NCBI GenBank assembly: GCA_905183005.1
Contig: CAJJDO010000005.1
Coordinates: 940,243 to 1,004,242, forward strand
Reading direction: 5' to 3'
Source: Paramecium pentaurelia
Lineage: Eukaryota > Ciliophora > Oligohymenophorea > Peniculida > Parameciidae
Length of the DNA stretch: 64,000 nucleotides
Shown: positions 37,446-50,029 of the stretch, piece after piece
Layout of the letters: the number at the start of each line of letters is the position of its first letter
How positions within the stretch are numbered: the first letter of the stretch is position 1
Made by a program: the position numbers and the translations under genes
Notes under the pieces: generated by a model
The model's database searches: none
Told to the model about the DNA's origin: nothing
The model's input: the letters and a program-made list of their open reading frames with translations, nothing else

Positions 37446-38366
37446 ATAACATAATATACCTTTATTTTGGCTTTACTTTCTTAGTCTTCTCCATTTTCAG
37501 TTATTAACCAAGTTTGAGCTTTGCTATTATTTATTTCCATTGATTCATAAGAAGTAATGAAAATAACAACTTTTAAATATTTATCGAAATAATAAATTAG
37601 AAATAATTTAAACCTCATATAATACATAAGAAATAGTATATATAAAAATAAATACTAATTATTATCATAGTTCTGAATCTAAATTATTAAAAATATTTCA
37701 TATATTATATAAATAATAATGTATTAGTAAGATAATAAATTTAATTTTGATTTAAATATTTGATATTAAATAATATATGATCAAAAATATGTAATAAATT
37801 AATCATAGTGTTTAAATATCAATATCAAGTTCCTATTTTCAGATAGGACGAATTATAAAATCTGATAATCTAATTGAAATTTGCATTAAATAATAATTAT
37901 ATACATTTAGTGTATACCTATTTAAATATTCCCTATTCGAAAGAAAAATATAATTTAATATTTCATCTTAATTTTCTATATTTACCAGCTTTATCATTTA
38001 ACATCACTTTTCTCATATTTAAACATTATGATCTAATTGTTTGTCTCATTCACTATTAAATCTTTTGCACTTTTTTTAATCTTCAAAAATAATTAATGTA
38101 AAATAATATATTTTTAAGATAATTTGGATAATTAAATTTTATTTTTTTCTATTTCAACCAAATCCAATAATTAAAGAATTCTATGATTTCAATGGAAAAG
38201 AATTAAATTAAAGACTTAAGGAAAGGAGTACTCTTAAAGAACTTAATATATTCTTTATTAAATACTTTGATAAACAACATCTAATTATAATTAATTCATA
38301 AAATATATAATTTAATTATCATTTATTGAATTTTAAAAAAGCTTTTAACAAAAAAAATTAATTATT
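37446..38366. other. 921-bp intergenic region with a short coding-like relic
   Basis: Very AT-rich spacer between two convergent genes. Plus-strand 38160-38280 reads PNPIIKEFYDFNGKELNQRL and is coding-like, but has no start, partner exon or recognised family. It may be a gene relic. Nothing else was recognised. Confidence 0.4.
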
Positions 38367-39359
38367 TCAAAAGTATCTCTTGTGTTTACCTTTGCCAAAA
38401 ATTCTTTACTCAAATTTTAAATAATTAAATTTTTCTTGTCTATCTAATTTACTAAAGATATCTATTTTATCAAAATGTTTCTATACTTTCGCTATTGAAG
38501 TTTTGATGTCTTTCTTTTATTCAATTATTGATGTTTTCTCTTCATTTATTCTATCAATTAATAAACCAATTGTTTTTTTCGATTGTCCCTACCTCACTAT
38601 AGGAATTTTAGTATCTGATATTAATGTTAATGAAGTTTATCTTTACACCAAAGGCGAACCATCAATTTCAGATGAATTTTATTTAAACTCTCTGAAAGTT
38701 GTTATGGTTGCTCTCTAAAATCTTCTAGAAGATGCTTCTGGAATATTGGGAAGTTTCAGTTTATTTAATTTAGACTTTTTATCTGCTTTTATTTAATCCT
38801 TGTGGATTGACATGAATTCTTCTAATTTTTCTTTATCAATTTACTGGATTGACTTCTTATCTATACCTTTAGCTCTTACTAGTTTAGTAACTAATATAGT
38901 CGATTATAATTTCTTTAATCTTCTTTACTTTGGCATCATAGTTTATGCAAACTCTTATTCTTCATCTAATTTACGCACATCTTAAATGTTGTTATATGCT
39001 AACATTTCTTTCAAACATGTTCCATTTAAGATTTTAAACTCTTGGTCTGCATTTTATTCTACATAATCATCTTTAACTTCATCTCTCAATTGATTATCTA
39101 AATACTTAACATCAACTGGTGATCTTCTCTCACTTCGATATCTATTTGAGTCACATTTTTGAAGATGTCTTTTAACCTTATTCAAAAGCTACATAGTTTA
39201 TTATTTATGATAATCAAATCTATAGGAATCTCCTCTAGGAGTATAATAAGGTTAGATGAATGTTTAATCTTGGAAATGCAATGTTTTCATTAATTAATTA
39301 TCTGTTATAATGTCATTGGGATTCTGAACTTACATAAAATGTGGCTCAGATTAATACAT
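38367..39359 (-). CDS. Hypothetical charged coiled-coil-like protein, 330 aa
   Basis: A single-exon frame of 331 codons with abundant TAA/TAG Gln codons. The protein is hydrophilic. It has short amphipathic helices rich in Lys, Glu and Gln (for example KLDEEQEFAQTMMPKQRRLK), a middle Leu/Lys/Pro segment (KLNKLKLPNIPEA), and a C-terminal helix of charged heptads ending KHKRYF. No membrane segment or recognised domain. It is divergent from the ankyrin-anoctamin gene with 89 bp between start codons, so the two share a very short promoter region. Confidence 0.62.
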
Positions 39360-39448
39360 TAAGATTTTGATAATACTAATTTTGTATCTTAAAAACTATT
39401 AGATATTTCAGAAATGAATTAATCAATTATTATTTCTTCTCAATATTA

Positions 39449-42400
39449 ATGTATAAGATAACCCAAACTCAATTACTAGAATGGGTCAAAGATGGAAATG
39501 CATAAACTTTGGCAACTTACTTTCGTGAAAACCTAGCTGGCAATTTAAAAGGGCTCTAACTCTTTTTTAAGATGATTGACAACTAAAAACGTAATGTAGT
39601 CCATTGGGCTGCCTATTTCGGATAATTGGAATTATTAGAAAATTGGCTATAATCCTACTCTTAATACATTGATCTTAATAAGACTGATATGCATCATTAT
39701 ACTCCTTTAGAATTAGCGAGTATTAAAGGGTATATTCAATATTCTTATTAATTACAGCTTTATGAAAGAACAGGACTCCTTGATTTAATTTAGCCTAATC
39801 AAATTATTAATTGAGAATAAGGCTATAGTACCAGTAGATAATCCATATAAACGAGCAACTCCACTTCATTGGGCCTATTATTATGGAAATACAGAGCTAA
39901 TTAAATTTCTTTTGTCAAATTACCCTGATCTTCAATATCAACTAGACTAATTTGGCATGTATCCTGTTGATTATTTATTCTTAGAGAATAGACCTTAGGA
40001 ATATTAGTATTTTGATAAATTTCATATATTTTAGGAGAAATTACAAAGGTATTTTTATTGCAACAGTAGTGGAATATGCATATACAATATATAATCACCA
40101 ATTCAAAAATATTCGTAATCTCAATACTTAAATGACTATGACTCTTCGATCCTAATCGTTAAAATCATAAGGAAATGATAGTAGAGAGAGATTACACTTG
40201 AAAGAACCTGCAAATGAAATAGATAGTGAATCTGAAGAAAGAACCTAAAATTATTTGCATGCAGGTTTAACTACTATGACCTTAATGTCAAAGGTAAGAT
40301 AGACATGTACTAATTCTCAAAAAAGAGATTCCTTAACTTCAAAACTAAGTTAATAATTTAAATAGATTAAAGAGAAGATGACAAAATTACCTAATAAAAA
40401 TATAACTAATGAAATTCCATTTGATGATTCATAATTAGAACTTAATGAACCAGAAGCAGAGAAAATTCCAACAGTCAAAATACTTTAGCCAACTAATACA
40501 ATTTTCATGGATCCTCATAAAAATTATTTGGATTAATCAAATAAAATACTCAATTCTAAGAGTGATTTGGAAAGTGAAAGAAATAATTAAAAAAATCTTC
40601 TTTAATCAGATGATGAAATTCCTCGTCCTTTTAAATCAAATAATATATAATCACAATATGAATTATCTCGATATTAGCCATCATAATGCCAATAGTCATG
40701 TGCACCTTCTTAATTTGGAAGGCAATTTTCTCAAGAAATGCAAATATCTTAAGAGGATTTTAGATTGTCAATGAAGGATGCTTAACAATTTAGATCGATG
40801 AAACCTTCTTTAAAAAAACCAGGATAGAAATTATTTAAAAGGAAAAGTACAACTTTTAATAATGAACCTTACTACATCTTTCATTTTACAAAGAGTTAAA
40901 GTAAGAGGTAATTGTTTGAATGTAGATTATAATTTTGGTCAACAAGAATAGAATCAATAGAATTTTTTACATACTTTTTAAAAAAGGGATGCAATCCATT
41001 TCTAATTTAATATTAAGGATTTAATTGCCTACATATTGCAGCAAACAAAGGAAAATATAATATTCTTAGATTTATTTTAGAGAATGAATATAAATACAAA
41101 GAACTTGAATAACTGAAGGAAAAACAACCTTACATTACTGAAGAAGAATTAAGTAAGACTTAATAAAGCAAAGTTATATTTAATAAAGTATTATTAAATT
41201 TTTAATTATTAGAATAATGCTTTCAATATGATGACTGATTTGAATCCTTCCAATGCCTTACATTTAGCCATTGAAATTAATAATTTTGAATGTATGAAGA
41301 TATTAGTGGAAAATGGGGTTTCGGTAGATGTGTTAAATCATAGATGTTTAAAACCTTTTGAACTTACATTTGATACTAAAATGGTCAAATTTTATGAGAA
41401 TTAATATCTAAAAAAACATGAATAAAGTTTTAATTTTATGGGATATATGTATGTTCTATAAACTAAAGGATCTTTGGATATTAATCAAGATATTGTTATG
41501 TTATAATTACAAAATATTAGATAATCCTTTTAATAAAATGACATGGAATTTGAATTTATTGTAATCAATACTCCAAATTATAATTATCTAAGGAATACTA
41601 AAGAGAATAAAATTCAACATCATTATTATGTTCTAAAATTAACAGCACATACTATTTATAAACTAGCAGATAAATATGAAATTGAATGCTATCATTTTAC
41701 TAAGAAAGTAATATCTTGATTAATTATAGCATTTAGCCAAGTTTAAATATAGAGATTATGCTCATTATGAATTTCCTAAACCTTTGTAGATATAATCTCT
41801 AATTGTTAACACATTAAATGAAGAATTTGATTTAGACAAATTTATATTAGAAGGATTAGTGATCTCTCATTTTCCACTTGAAGATATTTCAAAATCATCA
41901 AAAGTTGATTAGTTATGGAAAGAACTATAATATAATTGCATTAGAGATACAATCAGATTTGAAACTCATTAATTTTCATTAAGACCATTAAATTCCATAG
42001 CAGCATATTATGGACCAGTAATTGCCTGGTATTTATCTTTTAATGTCTAAATTGTGGGTTGGCTTATTATTCCAGCTCTAGTAGGTTCTGCTATTCAATT
42101 ATATCAGCTATTTGCTGATAAAGTTCAGTATAAATTAATTAGTATAAAATTAGTGCTTCCATTTTACCAGCTTATGCTTTGTTTATGTCACTATGGGCAA
42201 CATTATTCATGGAAAAATGGAAAAATAGAGAATCTGAATTTAAATATATATGGGACATGCATAAATTCAAATAATAAGAACCTTAAAGAGTAATGTATAC
42301 TGGTGAATATGTTATCAATCAATGTACAAATAAAATAGGAATTTATGATTCATTTACAACATTTAAAAGAAGAATGATAGTTGAATTCCCAGTAATATTG

Positions 42401-43433
42401 TTAGGGATATCTATTATAGTCGTGAGCTTCTTTGCCTTCAATATTTGGCAATAAAACCAAGAACCAAACAATATTTATATGCCAATAATAATTAATTCTC
42501 TTAATGGAGTAAGCATGACTGTCTTTTGTGACCTATATAAACGTTTGTGTAAATCAGTTGTTAATTGGGAAAATCATAAATTTGATTTAGCAATGTAATA
42601 CTCTTATGTTTTAAAAGTCTTTTTGTTTGAATTCTTAATCTCTTATATCTCAGTTGTATATGCTGTGTTATTTAAATCTGACCAAACTCAATTAACTTTA
42701 TCAGTAGCTAGCATAATTATTACTAGAGGACTAATCTCAAATTTAACAAGTAATTGTATGCCTTATTTATTCTACAAATATTTAAAATGGGGTTTAAAAG
42801 GTTAATTTGATAAATTTCATAACTTTTGTAAAGATTTCAAAATTTCTGAAATGTAATATGTAGATGAAAAGTTAAACCTTGAAGATTAGATTAAATTTAT
42901 GTAAATAATGGAGGATAGCCATAATAAATAACCATAAAAGGAACTATATAATGAGTATACAAGTATAGCCATTCAATTTGGATATACAACAATGTTTTCC
43001 CCTGCCTTTGCTGCTGCTCCACTTTTTTTTCTGTTAAATCAATACATCAACCTTCAATTCTCCATTTACAATTATTAAAAAGTGCTAAAAAGAGAGGTAA
43101 GATATTACATTACTAAAGAGAGCTTAAGCTGCTGATTCAATTGGAATTTGGCTATCCATTTTTGAGATTATGAATTATTGTTCTACCTTCATGAATTGCA
43201 TAGTGATTGGAATCGTAAATAAATCTGAATTTGAAAAATTGATTGGGGATACTGATCCCTTATTTCAAGCCTTAGTTCTTGCAGCTATAGAACATATTTT
43301 ATTACTTATTAAATATATACTTGGAGCTGCAATTCCTGATTGTCCTTATTGGGTATCGAAAGAATTAAGGAAATATGCATTTCTAGAAGGAAAGAGTGCT
43401 AAAATTCATGAAGACAGTCAAATTACTTTCTGA
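39449..43433 (+). CDS. Ankyrin-repeat/anoctamin (TMEM16) fusion protein
   Basis: A long multi-exon gene (about 1,250 residues; not all introns mapped). The N-terminal region has ankyrin repeats (NVVHWAAYFGQLELLENWL; ATPLHWAYYYGNTELIKFLL). A second group follows a low-complexity linker (NCLHIAANKGKYNILRFILE; NALHLAIEINNFECMKILVE). The C-terminal half is anoctamin: YGPVIAWYLSFNVQIVGWLI, FPVILLGISIIVVSFFAF, SMTVFCDLYKRL, FEFLISYISVVYAVLF, TTMFSPAFAAAPLFFLLN and DSIGIWLSIFEIMNY. Anoctamins are Ca2+-activated Cl- channels or lipid scramblases. The short C-terminus ends HEDSQITF. The ankyrins probably tether the channel to the cytoskeleton (inference). Confidence 0.88.
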
Positions 43434-43836
43434 TTTTAATTATTCTATATTATTAATATAATGCAATGGTCTAAGTAACTTATTTTCATTAGAACTAAAC
43501 ACTTATCTCTAAAACAAACATTTTCTAGAACTAATGGAGACTTTTATTTAGAATTCCATTATTTTTTTTTTCGAAATTGTATCTAGATTTTATGTAAATA
43601 ACTGTATAAAACAAAATGATCTTCTGGAGAAAATTTAATTATAAAAAAACTGCAGTACTCAATTTCATACATCTGTAAATCCTTCATCTTTCCATTAATT
43701 GTAATGCTTATCACAATTATCAAGACATCCACAACATCTTTCTTTACAAGGGTACCATATAAATCCCAAACATTCTCGTATACATGTACAAACAGCCAAA
43801 CAACAAGTGTAGACAGCCTTAATATAGAGATAGATT
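42683..43836 (+). repeat. Direct repeat copy 1 (1154 bp), abuts single N at 43837
   Basis: This block reappears at 43838-44991 with no difference that I could see. It covers the 3' part of the anoctamin gene and the 3' exon of the Cys-rich gene. The two copies are separated by exactly one N, which points to an unmerged contig overlap. Confidence 0.85.
43665..43836 (-). pseudogene. Truncated copy of Cys-rich gene 3' exon (probable assembly duplicate)
   Basis: Identical to the 3' exon of the gene at 44820-45117 but cut off at the N. The first exon with the start codon is missing. It is almost certainly not a separate gene. Confidence 0.8.
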
Positions 43837-43837
43837 N

Positions 43838-44588
43838 CAAACTCAATTAACTTTATCAGTAGCTAGCATAATTATTACTAGAGGACTAATCTCAAATTTA
43901 ACAAGTAATTGTATGCCTTATTTATTCTACAAATATTTAAAATGGGGTTTAAAAGGTTAATTTGATAAATTTCATAACTTTTGTAAAGATTTCAAAATTT
44001 CTGAAATGTAATATGTAGATGAAAAGTTAAACCTTGAAGATTAGATTAAATTTATGTAAATAATGGAGGATAGCCATAATAAATAACCATAAAAGGAACT
44101 ATATAATGAGTATACAAGTATAGCCATTCAATTTGGATATACAACAATGTTTTCCCCTGCCTTTGCTGCTGCTCCACTTTTTTTTCTGTTAAATCAATAC
44201 ATCAACCTTCAATTCTCCATTTACAATTATTAAAAAGTGCTAAAAAGAGAGGTAAGATATTACATTACTAAAGAGAGCTTAAGCTGCTGATTCAATTGGA
44301 ATTTGGCTATCCATTTTTGAGATTATGAATTATTGTTCTACCTTCATGAATTGCATAGTGATTGGAATCGTAAATAAATCTGAATTTGAAAAATTGATTG
44401 GGGATACTGATCCCTTATTTCAAGCCTTAGTTCTTGCAGCTATAGAACATATTTTATTACTTATTAAATATATACTTGGAGCTGCAATTCCTGATTGTCC
44501 TTATTGGGTATCGAAAGAATTAAGGAAATATGCATTTCTAGAAGGAAAGAGTGCTAAAATTCATGAAGACAGTCAAATTACTTTCTGA
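43838..44588 (+). pseudogene. Truncated copy of anoctamin 3' end (probable assembly duplicate)
   Basis: Contains the last two exons of the anoctamin gene, from within TQLTLSVASIIITRG to the TGA at 44586-44588, with no upstream exons. It is an exact copy of 42683-43433 and should be collapsed with it. Confidence 0.8.
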
Positions 44589-44991
44589 TTTTAATTATTC
44601 TATATTATTAATATAATGCAATGGTCTAAGTAACTTATTTTCATTAGAACTAAACACTTATCTCTAAAACAAACATTTTCTAGAACTAATGGAGACTTTT
44701 ATTTAGAATTCCATTATTTTTTTTTTCGAAATTGTATCTAGATTTTATGTAAATAACTGTATAAAACAAAATGATCTTCTGGAGAAAATTTAATTATAAA
44801 AAAACTGCAGTACTCAATTTCATACATCTGTAAATCCTTCATCTTTCCATTAATTGTAATGCTTATCACAATTATCAAGACATCCACAACATCTTTCTTT
44901 ACAAGGGTACCATATAAATCCCAAACATTCTCGTATACATGTACAAACAGCCAAACAACAAGTGTAGACAGCCTTAATATAGAGATAGATT
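43838..44991 (+). repeat. Direct repeat copy 2 (1154 bp)
   Basis: Second copy of 42683-43836, offset 1155 bp. Unique sequence resumes at 44992, which belongs to the first exon of the Cys-rich gene. Confidence 0.85.
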
Positions 44992-45117
44992 ATTTACTTT
45001 ACCAGTCACGACTAAACATTCAGCATATTTATCGCAACATCCTTTCTCTGGCTCTTTATCTTCTCCTTCTTTTCCCTCCTCTCCTGCTCCTCCTTTGGCT
45101 CCGCCTTTATCTGCCAT
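44820..45117 (-). CDS. Small Cys-rich protein, 90 aa
   Basis: A 25-nt intron (GTAAATAATC...TTAAG) joins two exons into a 91-codon frame. The N-terminal ~30 residues are Gly/Lys/Glu/Ala rich (MADKGGAKGGAGEEGKEGED). The C-terminal half has about 14 Cys, including CC pairs and CxC, in VYTCCLAVCTCIRECLGF and CKERCCGCLDNCDKH. There is no signal peptide. It could be a metal-binding or palmitoylated membrane-attached protein; neither is shown. The family is not recognised. Confidence 0.7.
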
Positions 45118-45475
45118 TTATTTTTATTTATATCGTTTTTATCAATTAAACCTAATTCAAAGATAATATCAATAATAGTATCTATTAATAATGTTCAAAC
45201 ACTAATACCTTCAATCTAGGACTGTACCATTTTTATTTGATATCACATAAATATTTAATCTTGCATGATTGATATAAATTAAGTGTTAATTCAATGAATT
45301 ATAAAGTTCACTCAAAAATTAACCTCATTTTTAATCAATTTAGATATCTAATATTGTTAATAAACTAATGCTATTTATAATTTTATAGAGATAAATAACT
45401 TATTAATTTAATTTTCAATTAGAAGTTATTCAAAATTTATGTAATTTTTGTATTATATATTTCCTTAATTATTAA
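45118..45475. promoter_or_regulatory. 358-bp divergent intergenic region
   Basis: AT-rich spacer between the Cys-rich gene (minus) and the carboxypeptidase gene (plus). It must hold both promoters. No motif was recognised. Confidence 0.4.
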
Positions 45476-46769
45476 ATGCTTTTTTACCTTTTTATATGTT
45501 TTACACATGCAGCAATCACAAAAAAATCTTTGAAAGGTAAACCAAATTAATAACAAGCTCTTAGACTTATATAGCAAGTATTTAGCGATTGATTTTGATG
45601 TTGAAAGTGGGTCTGCTTCAGGGTTATCTAAAGAAAAGAATAGCATGTTTTATTAATTAGTATACTAAAAAGGGCTTAATGAGTAAACAATCACAAAAGA
45701 CCATATATTTTTGATCTGGCTTTAAGGAGGTCCTGGTTGTTCATCATAGAGTGCATTTTTTGAATTGATTGGGCCATTCCGCATTACAAAATCTGATACT
45801 GACTTTACTATTGAAAAAAAAGATAATAGTTGGAACGACTTTGCTTCAATATTATTTATTGATCAGCCTTTTGAAACTGGGTTTAGTTAAGGAGAAATAC
45901 CAATTAATTCAACATTACAAGCTTCAACCTATTTTGTAGAATTTATGGTTGAGTTTTTCAAGGTTCATCCTGAATTTTTATTAGCCAAAACATACCTTAC
46001 TGGTTTTAGTTATACAGGCCATTTTGCTCCTCAATTTTCAAGCAGTTTACTTAATAGTGACATCAAGTTCAATTATTAAGGAATTATTATTGGAAATGGA
46101 TTATAAAGTATGTTACATTAAACATCATCGATATCTTCATACTTATATGTGAATGGATATATAAGTGATAAGTTTAAGCAGACGATAAAGAAAGAAGAAT
46201 GTCAAATATAATCAATGATTCTTAAGTAATAAGATGAATTAGCAGGATCAGCCTTCATCTAATATTAAAACGACTTAGAAACTTTTGCAAAAACTGATCT
46301 AACTAATATTTTATTAAAACAAGAATAAAAAAGATCAAATGATTGGATTAGTTTTATGAATAAATATAAAGATTAATTTGGAATTTAGAACAGTATAACT
46401 GAGGTTTGTAATTAATAAGTCAAGTAACAGATGGTACGAGATTTCTCTTTTGATTTGACAAAAATTATTGAAGACTTACTAAACAAAGGAACAGTACTTT
46501 TCTATGATGGTTAGATGGATGCTAGCATAAATTACGCTGGAACACAAAATTGGTTATCAAGCTTAAAGTCAGAATAAATATATCAATGGAAAACAGCATA
46601 AAAATCTATTTTTAAAACTAATGGAAAAACAGTTGGCAATTTCAAAAAAACAGAAAAATTTACTATGGTAACAATATACAATGCTGGACATGCTGCTGTT
46701 TTTGATTAACCATAAATCTTATATTAAATGATGAAACATCATCTGAATAACGATTAATATTGGAGTTGA
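45476..46769 (+). CDS. Serine carboxypeptidase (S10 family), secreted/lysosomal
   Basis: One 28-nt intron gives 421 residues. Signal peptide MLFYLFICFTHAA. Family blocks: IWLQGGPGCSSQSAFFELIG (oxyanion region), SWNDFASILFIDQPFETGFS, TYLTGFSYTGHFAPQFSS, GIIIGNGL, LFYDGQMDASINYAGTQNW and IYNAGHAAVFDQPQ. The catalytic Ser (GFSYTG), Asp (GQMD) and His (AGHA) are all in place, so it should be active. The nucleophile elbow is GFSYTG rather than the common GESYAG. S10 enzymes remove C-terminal residues in the lysosome or food vacuole, fitting the lysozyme nearby. Confidence 0.93.
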
Positions 46770-46945
46770 TATCCTATTTATATTGAAAATTAAAAGAACA
46801 TATTTCATTTATGTTAAATGTTTAACAAAGAATAGTCTTGAAATTAATAAATCCACAATCTTTTGCTTTTTGAGCAACAACACATTTTTGATTTCTGAGT
46901 TGATAATCTTAAATTATTATTAATAAAATTAATTATTAAATATTT

Positions 46946-47561
46946 ATGAAGGCAATTTATTTATTTTCCACAATTAAACCTTTAATAGTTTCTGGCCCTA
47001 GTGGAGTTGGTAAAGTAAATAATAATTTAATTTAAGGGATCATTGGTCACAAAATTACTATAGAATAACTAAAACTTTGTTTATAGTGTTAGTTTAACTA
47101 CTCGAAAACCAAGACCTAATGAACAGAATGGGGTCAACTATTTTTTTGTAGATAAAAATGTTTTTGATGAGAAAATCATAAATGATGCATTTTTAGAATT
47201 TTGTGAAGTGCACGGGAATTTTTATGGCACCGCAAAGCACCAAATAAACGATATCATCAAATAAAATAAAATACCTCTCATTGAGATTGATGTTTAAGGA
47301 GCTGAAAAAATTAATAAATAACTACAAAACTAATGTGTGAACATATTTATATTACCACCATCTATCAACTCCCTTAGAGAAAGATTGATTGGAAGAAAAA
47401 CTGAAACTCAAGATGTTATAGAAAAAAGAATTAAGAATGCAGAAACTGAAATAGAGAAAGCTAAATCATTTTAATTTTATCATTTTATTGTTAATGACAA
47501 TTTTGAAACCTGTTATAAAGAGCTCCTTGAATATGTTAACAATAAGTATTAAAACTTTTGA
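46946..47561 (+). CDS. Guanylate kinase (GMP kinase)
   Basis: One 22-nt intron inside the P-loop codon region gives 197 residues, the normal length. P-loop VSGPSGVGKGSL, SLTTRKPRPNEQNGVNYFFV (GMP-binding Arg and Tyr), EFCEVHGNFYGT, LIEIDVQGA, IFILPPS, LRERLIGRKTET and the lid arginines are all present. It converts GMP and ATP to GDP and ADP in nucleotide metabolism. There is no SH3 or PDZ domain, so this is the soluble enzyme and not a MAGUK. Confidence 0.95.
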
Positions 47562-47928
47562 TCATAATAATTGAATTATTCATATAATAATAATGATTAC
47601 TTTTGTTATTGAATATAGACTCTTTATAATTAAATTATTTTTGTTTAATTTATTATAATTATTGATGACTTTCAAGTTATTTGAGTATTTTCATATTAAT
47701 TAATATTATAATTATATTTATCTTATTAAGATATATTCGAATATAGCATGAAAAAATTTTAAATTTTGAAATGTAAATATTGGTGTGATAGGATTTTGAT
47801 GTTTAAATCTAGGTTTAAGCAATTTGCAAAGGATGGTATCAAACTATTTTAGTTATGTTCATATATTGTATTGAATTTTTATTATTAACTAATTTGCATT
47901 CTATGTAACATTTTGATTATATATAAAA
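47562..47928. other. 367-bp spacer without recognised features
   Basis: AT-rich intergenic sequence between two plus-strand genes. It presumably contains the guanylate kinase 3' end and the promoter of the TPR gene. No open frame or motif was recognised. Confidence 0.4.
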
Positions 47929-50029
47929 ATGCAAGATTTAATTGATATCATTATTTGTAATTTAATTATTAATTCTTTTATAAAACTTAAAAAGTAAATG
48001 AAAAAAAAGAATAACCCTTAATTATCTTTCATCAAATAGATTTTAAAAGGTATAATAAATTACATTTTTAGCAAAAGCGCTATAATTGTAAGGTCGAGAT
48101 GAAGAAGCCTTAGAATTTTATAAATCTATATTAAATTATTAAAAACATAACATTTTTGTTTACAAATAAATTGGTTAGATTAATTTTAATCTTTAGCACT
48201 CATACTACAAAATTAAAATAAATTTTCAGAAGTCATCGAAATATGGAATTATGGAATATAAAATAATATTTCAACAATTTCTTTTTATATGGAAAAGGGT
48301 TGTGATAAAATATTTTATTATTAGCTGTCATTTTAGAAAAAACCTAAAAATATGAAGAGGCTTTAAAATGTTGGGATTAAGGAATTGAAAATAATAAAAA
48401 TAAATATTAATTTTATTCATAAAAAGGTATTCATATCTATTGCAAGTTATTATAGCAATCCTTTTAGAAAAACTAGGTAAACCAAATGAAATAATAAATA
48501 ATTGGGATCAAGCAATTCTCCAAGATTTTAGGTAAAAATGCTATTACTTAGAAAAATGTATAATAAATTATAAAATAAATCAAGCAAAAGCCTTAGAAAA
48601 GCATGTTGATTGTAACGAAATTATACATTACTGGGAAAATCGTATATTTAAGCATCAAAGTGAATTATATTTTTTTATACAAAAAAGTATACTTATTTTA
48701 ATTTTTAGCCTAAATTTTAGAGAGATAAGGCAAATTATAAGAAATCATATAATGTTGGGATTAAGGAATTAAGTTAAATTCATCAAATTTTTACTTTTAT
48801 GCATATAAAAGTATTCATTATTTTATATTTATATTTAGCTGCTGCATTAAAAAGATAAGGAAATGAATAATAGGTTATAGAATGTTGGTAGAAAGGTATA
48901 GAATAGAATCCTTATAACAAGTTATTCTACTATGAAAAAAGTACAATCTTCTTGTATTTTAGCAAAGGCATTAGAAGAAAACAAAAGATATTAAGAAATC
49001 ATTATGTGTTGGGATGCTGCCATATCAATCAACAAAAATTTCTAGTGGGCTATATTCGAAAAGAGTTAGAATATTTGATATTTTAGTTCTTGCATTAGTT
49101 AAATAAGGAAAAACTTAAGAAATCATTGATTTTTGGAGTTCAAATAAATAATATTATAAGTGTGATTACTCTTTCTATATCAAATTAAGTAAAATCATTT
49201 TTAAATAAAGCAAATACTTTAGCAAGGGAAGCAAAATTCGAAGAAATCATTTTAATTTGGCAATTAGGAATTGAAAGCAACCTAAATAACAATTACTAAT
49301 ATTATTTAGCAAAATGTATTTATAATTTTTATGAACATAGGTAATGCATTAGAAAAATAAAATAGATTTTAGGAAATTATTGAATGTTGGAATGATGGTA
49401 TAAAGTAATATCCAAATAATATTTATTATTATAATCAAAAAGGTTTGAAAAATTATTTAATAATTTAGCATAAGCATTAGAAAAATTGTATCGAACTTAA
49501 GAAATTCTTGATTGTTGGGATGAAGGAATTCTAAAAAACAAATTGAATTTATATTTTTATAAAGAAAAAAGTAAAAAATCAAATGAAATTATAAGTGAGA
49601 GCCTTAGAAAAAATGAAAAAATTTCCAGAAATTATTGAATGCATTGATTTGGGAATTTAGTAAAAGAGTAATGAAATAATAGATTTAGTTTTACATTTAT
49701 AATAAGAATATTAAGAAGCTCAAGCCCATTTTGGTTTTGCACAAAATTCCATCTTAAATTTTTATGTAGAAAAAAGTAAAAACAATTGAAAATTATATTT
49801 AGAATATGCTTTACAAAAATAAGAAAGATTTTTGGATATTATAACAAATTGGGAGGACGCTATTTAAAAGACTAAAATTAATTTACCATTTTATCTAAAT
49901 AACAGCTAATTCTTTTTTTAACAATTAGCTGATTCATTAAGGCTATTACAATTAAATAGAAAAGCATTAATTTATTAGCGTTTAAATTAAAATATTGTAT
50001 TTCAAAAATAATTACATGAAAAGATTTGA
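47929..50029 (+). CDS. TPR-like protein with one exon per repeat (15 exons, 584 aa)
   Basis: Fourteen introns of 22-29 nt were mapped; removing them leaves exactly 585 codons. Nearly every exon encodes one ~36-residue helix pair of the type ALEKQxRxxEIIxCWDxGIxxN followed by a Tyr-rich end, and every intron falls in phase 1 at the same point, just before the conserved Ala. Examples: LEKTQKYEEALKCWDQGIEN, LKRQGNEQQVIECWQKGIEQ and LEKLYRTQEILDCWDEGI. The conserved Cys-Trp in helix B sets it apart from canonical TPRs. It is probably a scaffold. A later in-frame ATG at 47998 is an alternative start. Confidence 0.82.

Noticed and set aside
37446..38060. Small minus-strand frame (MEINNSKAQTWLITENGEDQ) overlapping the lysozyme 3' end
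   Set aside because: It runs into the lysozyme gene on the opposite strand and has no partner exon or homology that I recognise.
42683..44991. Recent biological tandem duplication of the anoctamin 3' end
   Set aside because: Both copies appear identical, including intergenic DNA, and are joined by a single N; the same pattern recurs at two other Ns, so an assembly artefact is more likely.
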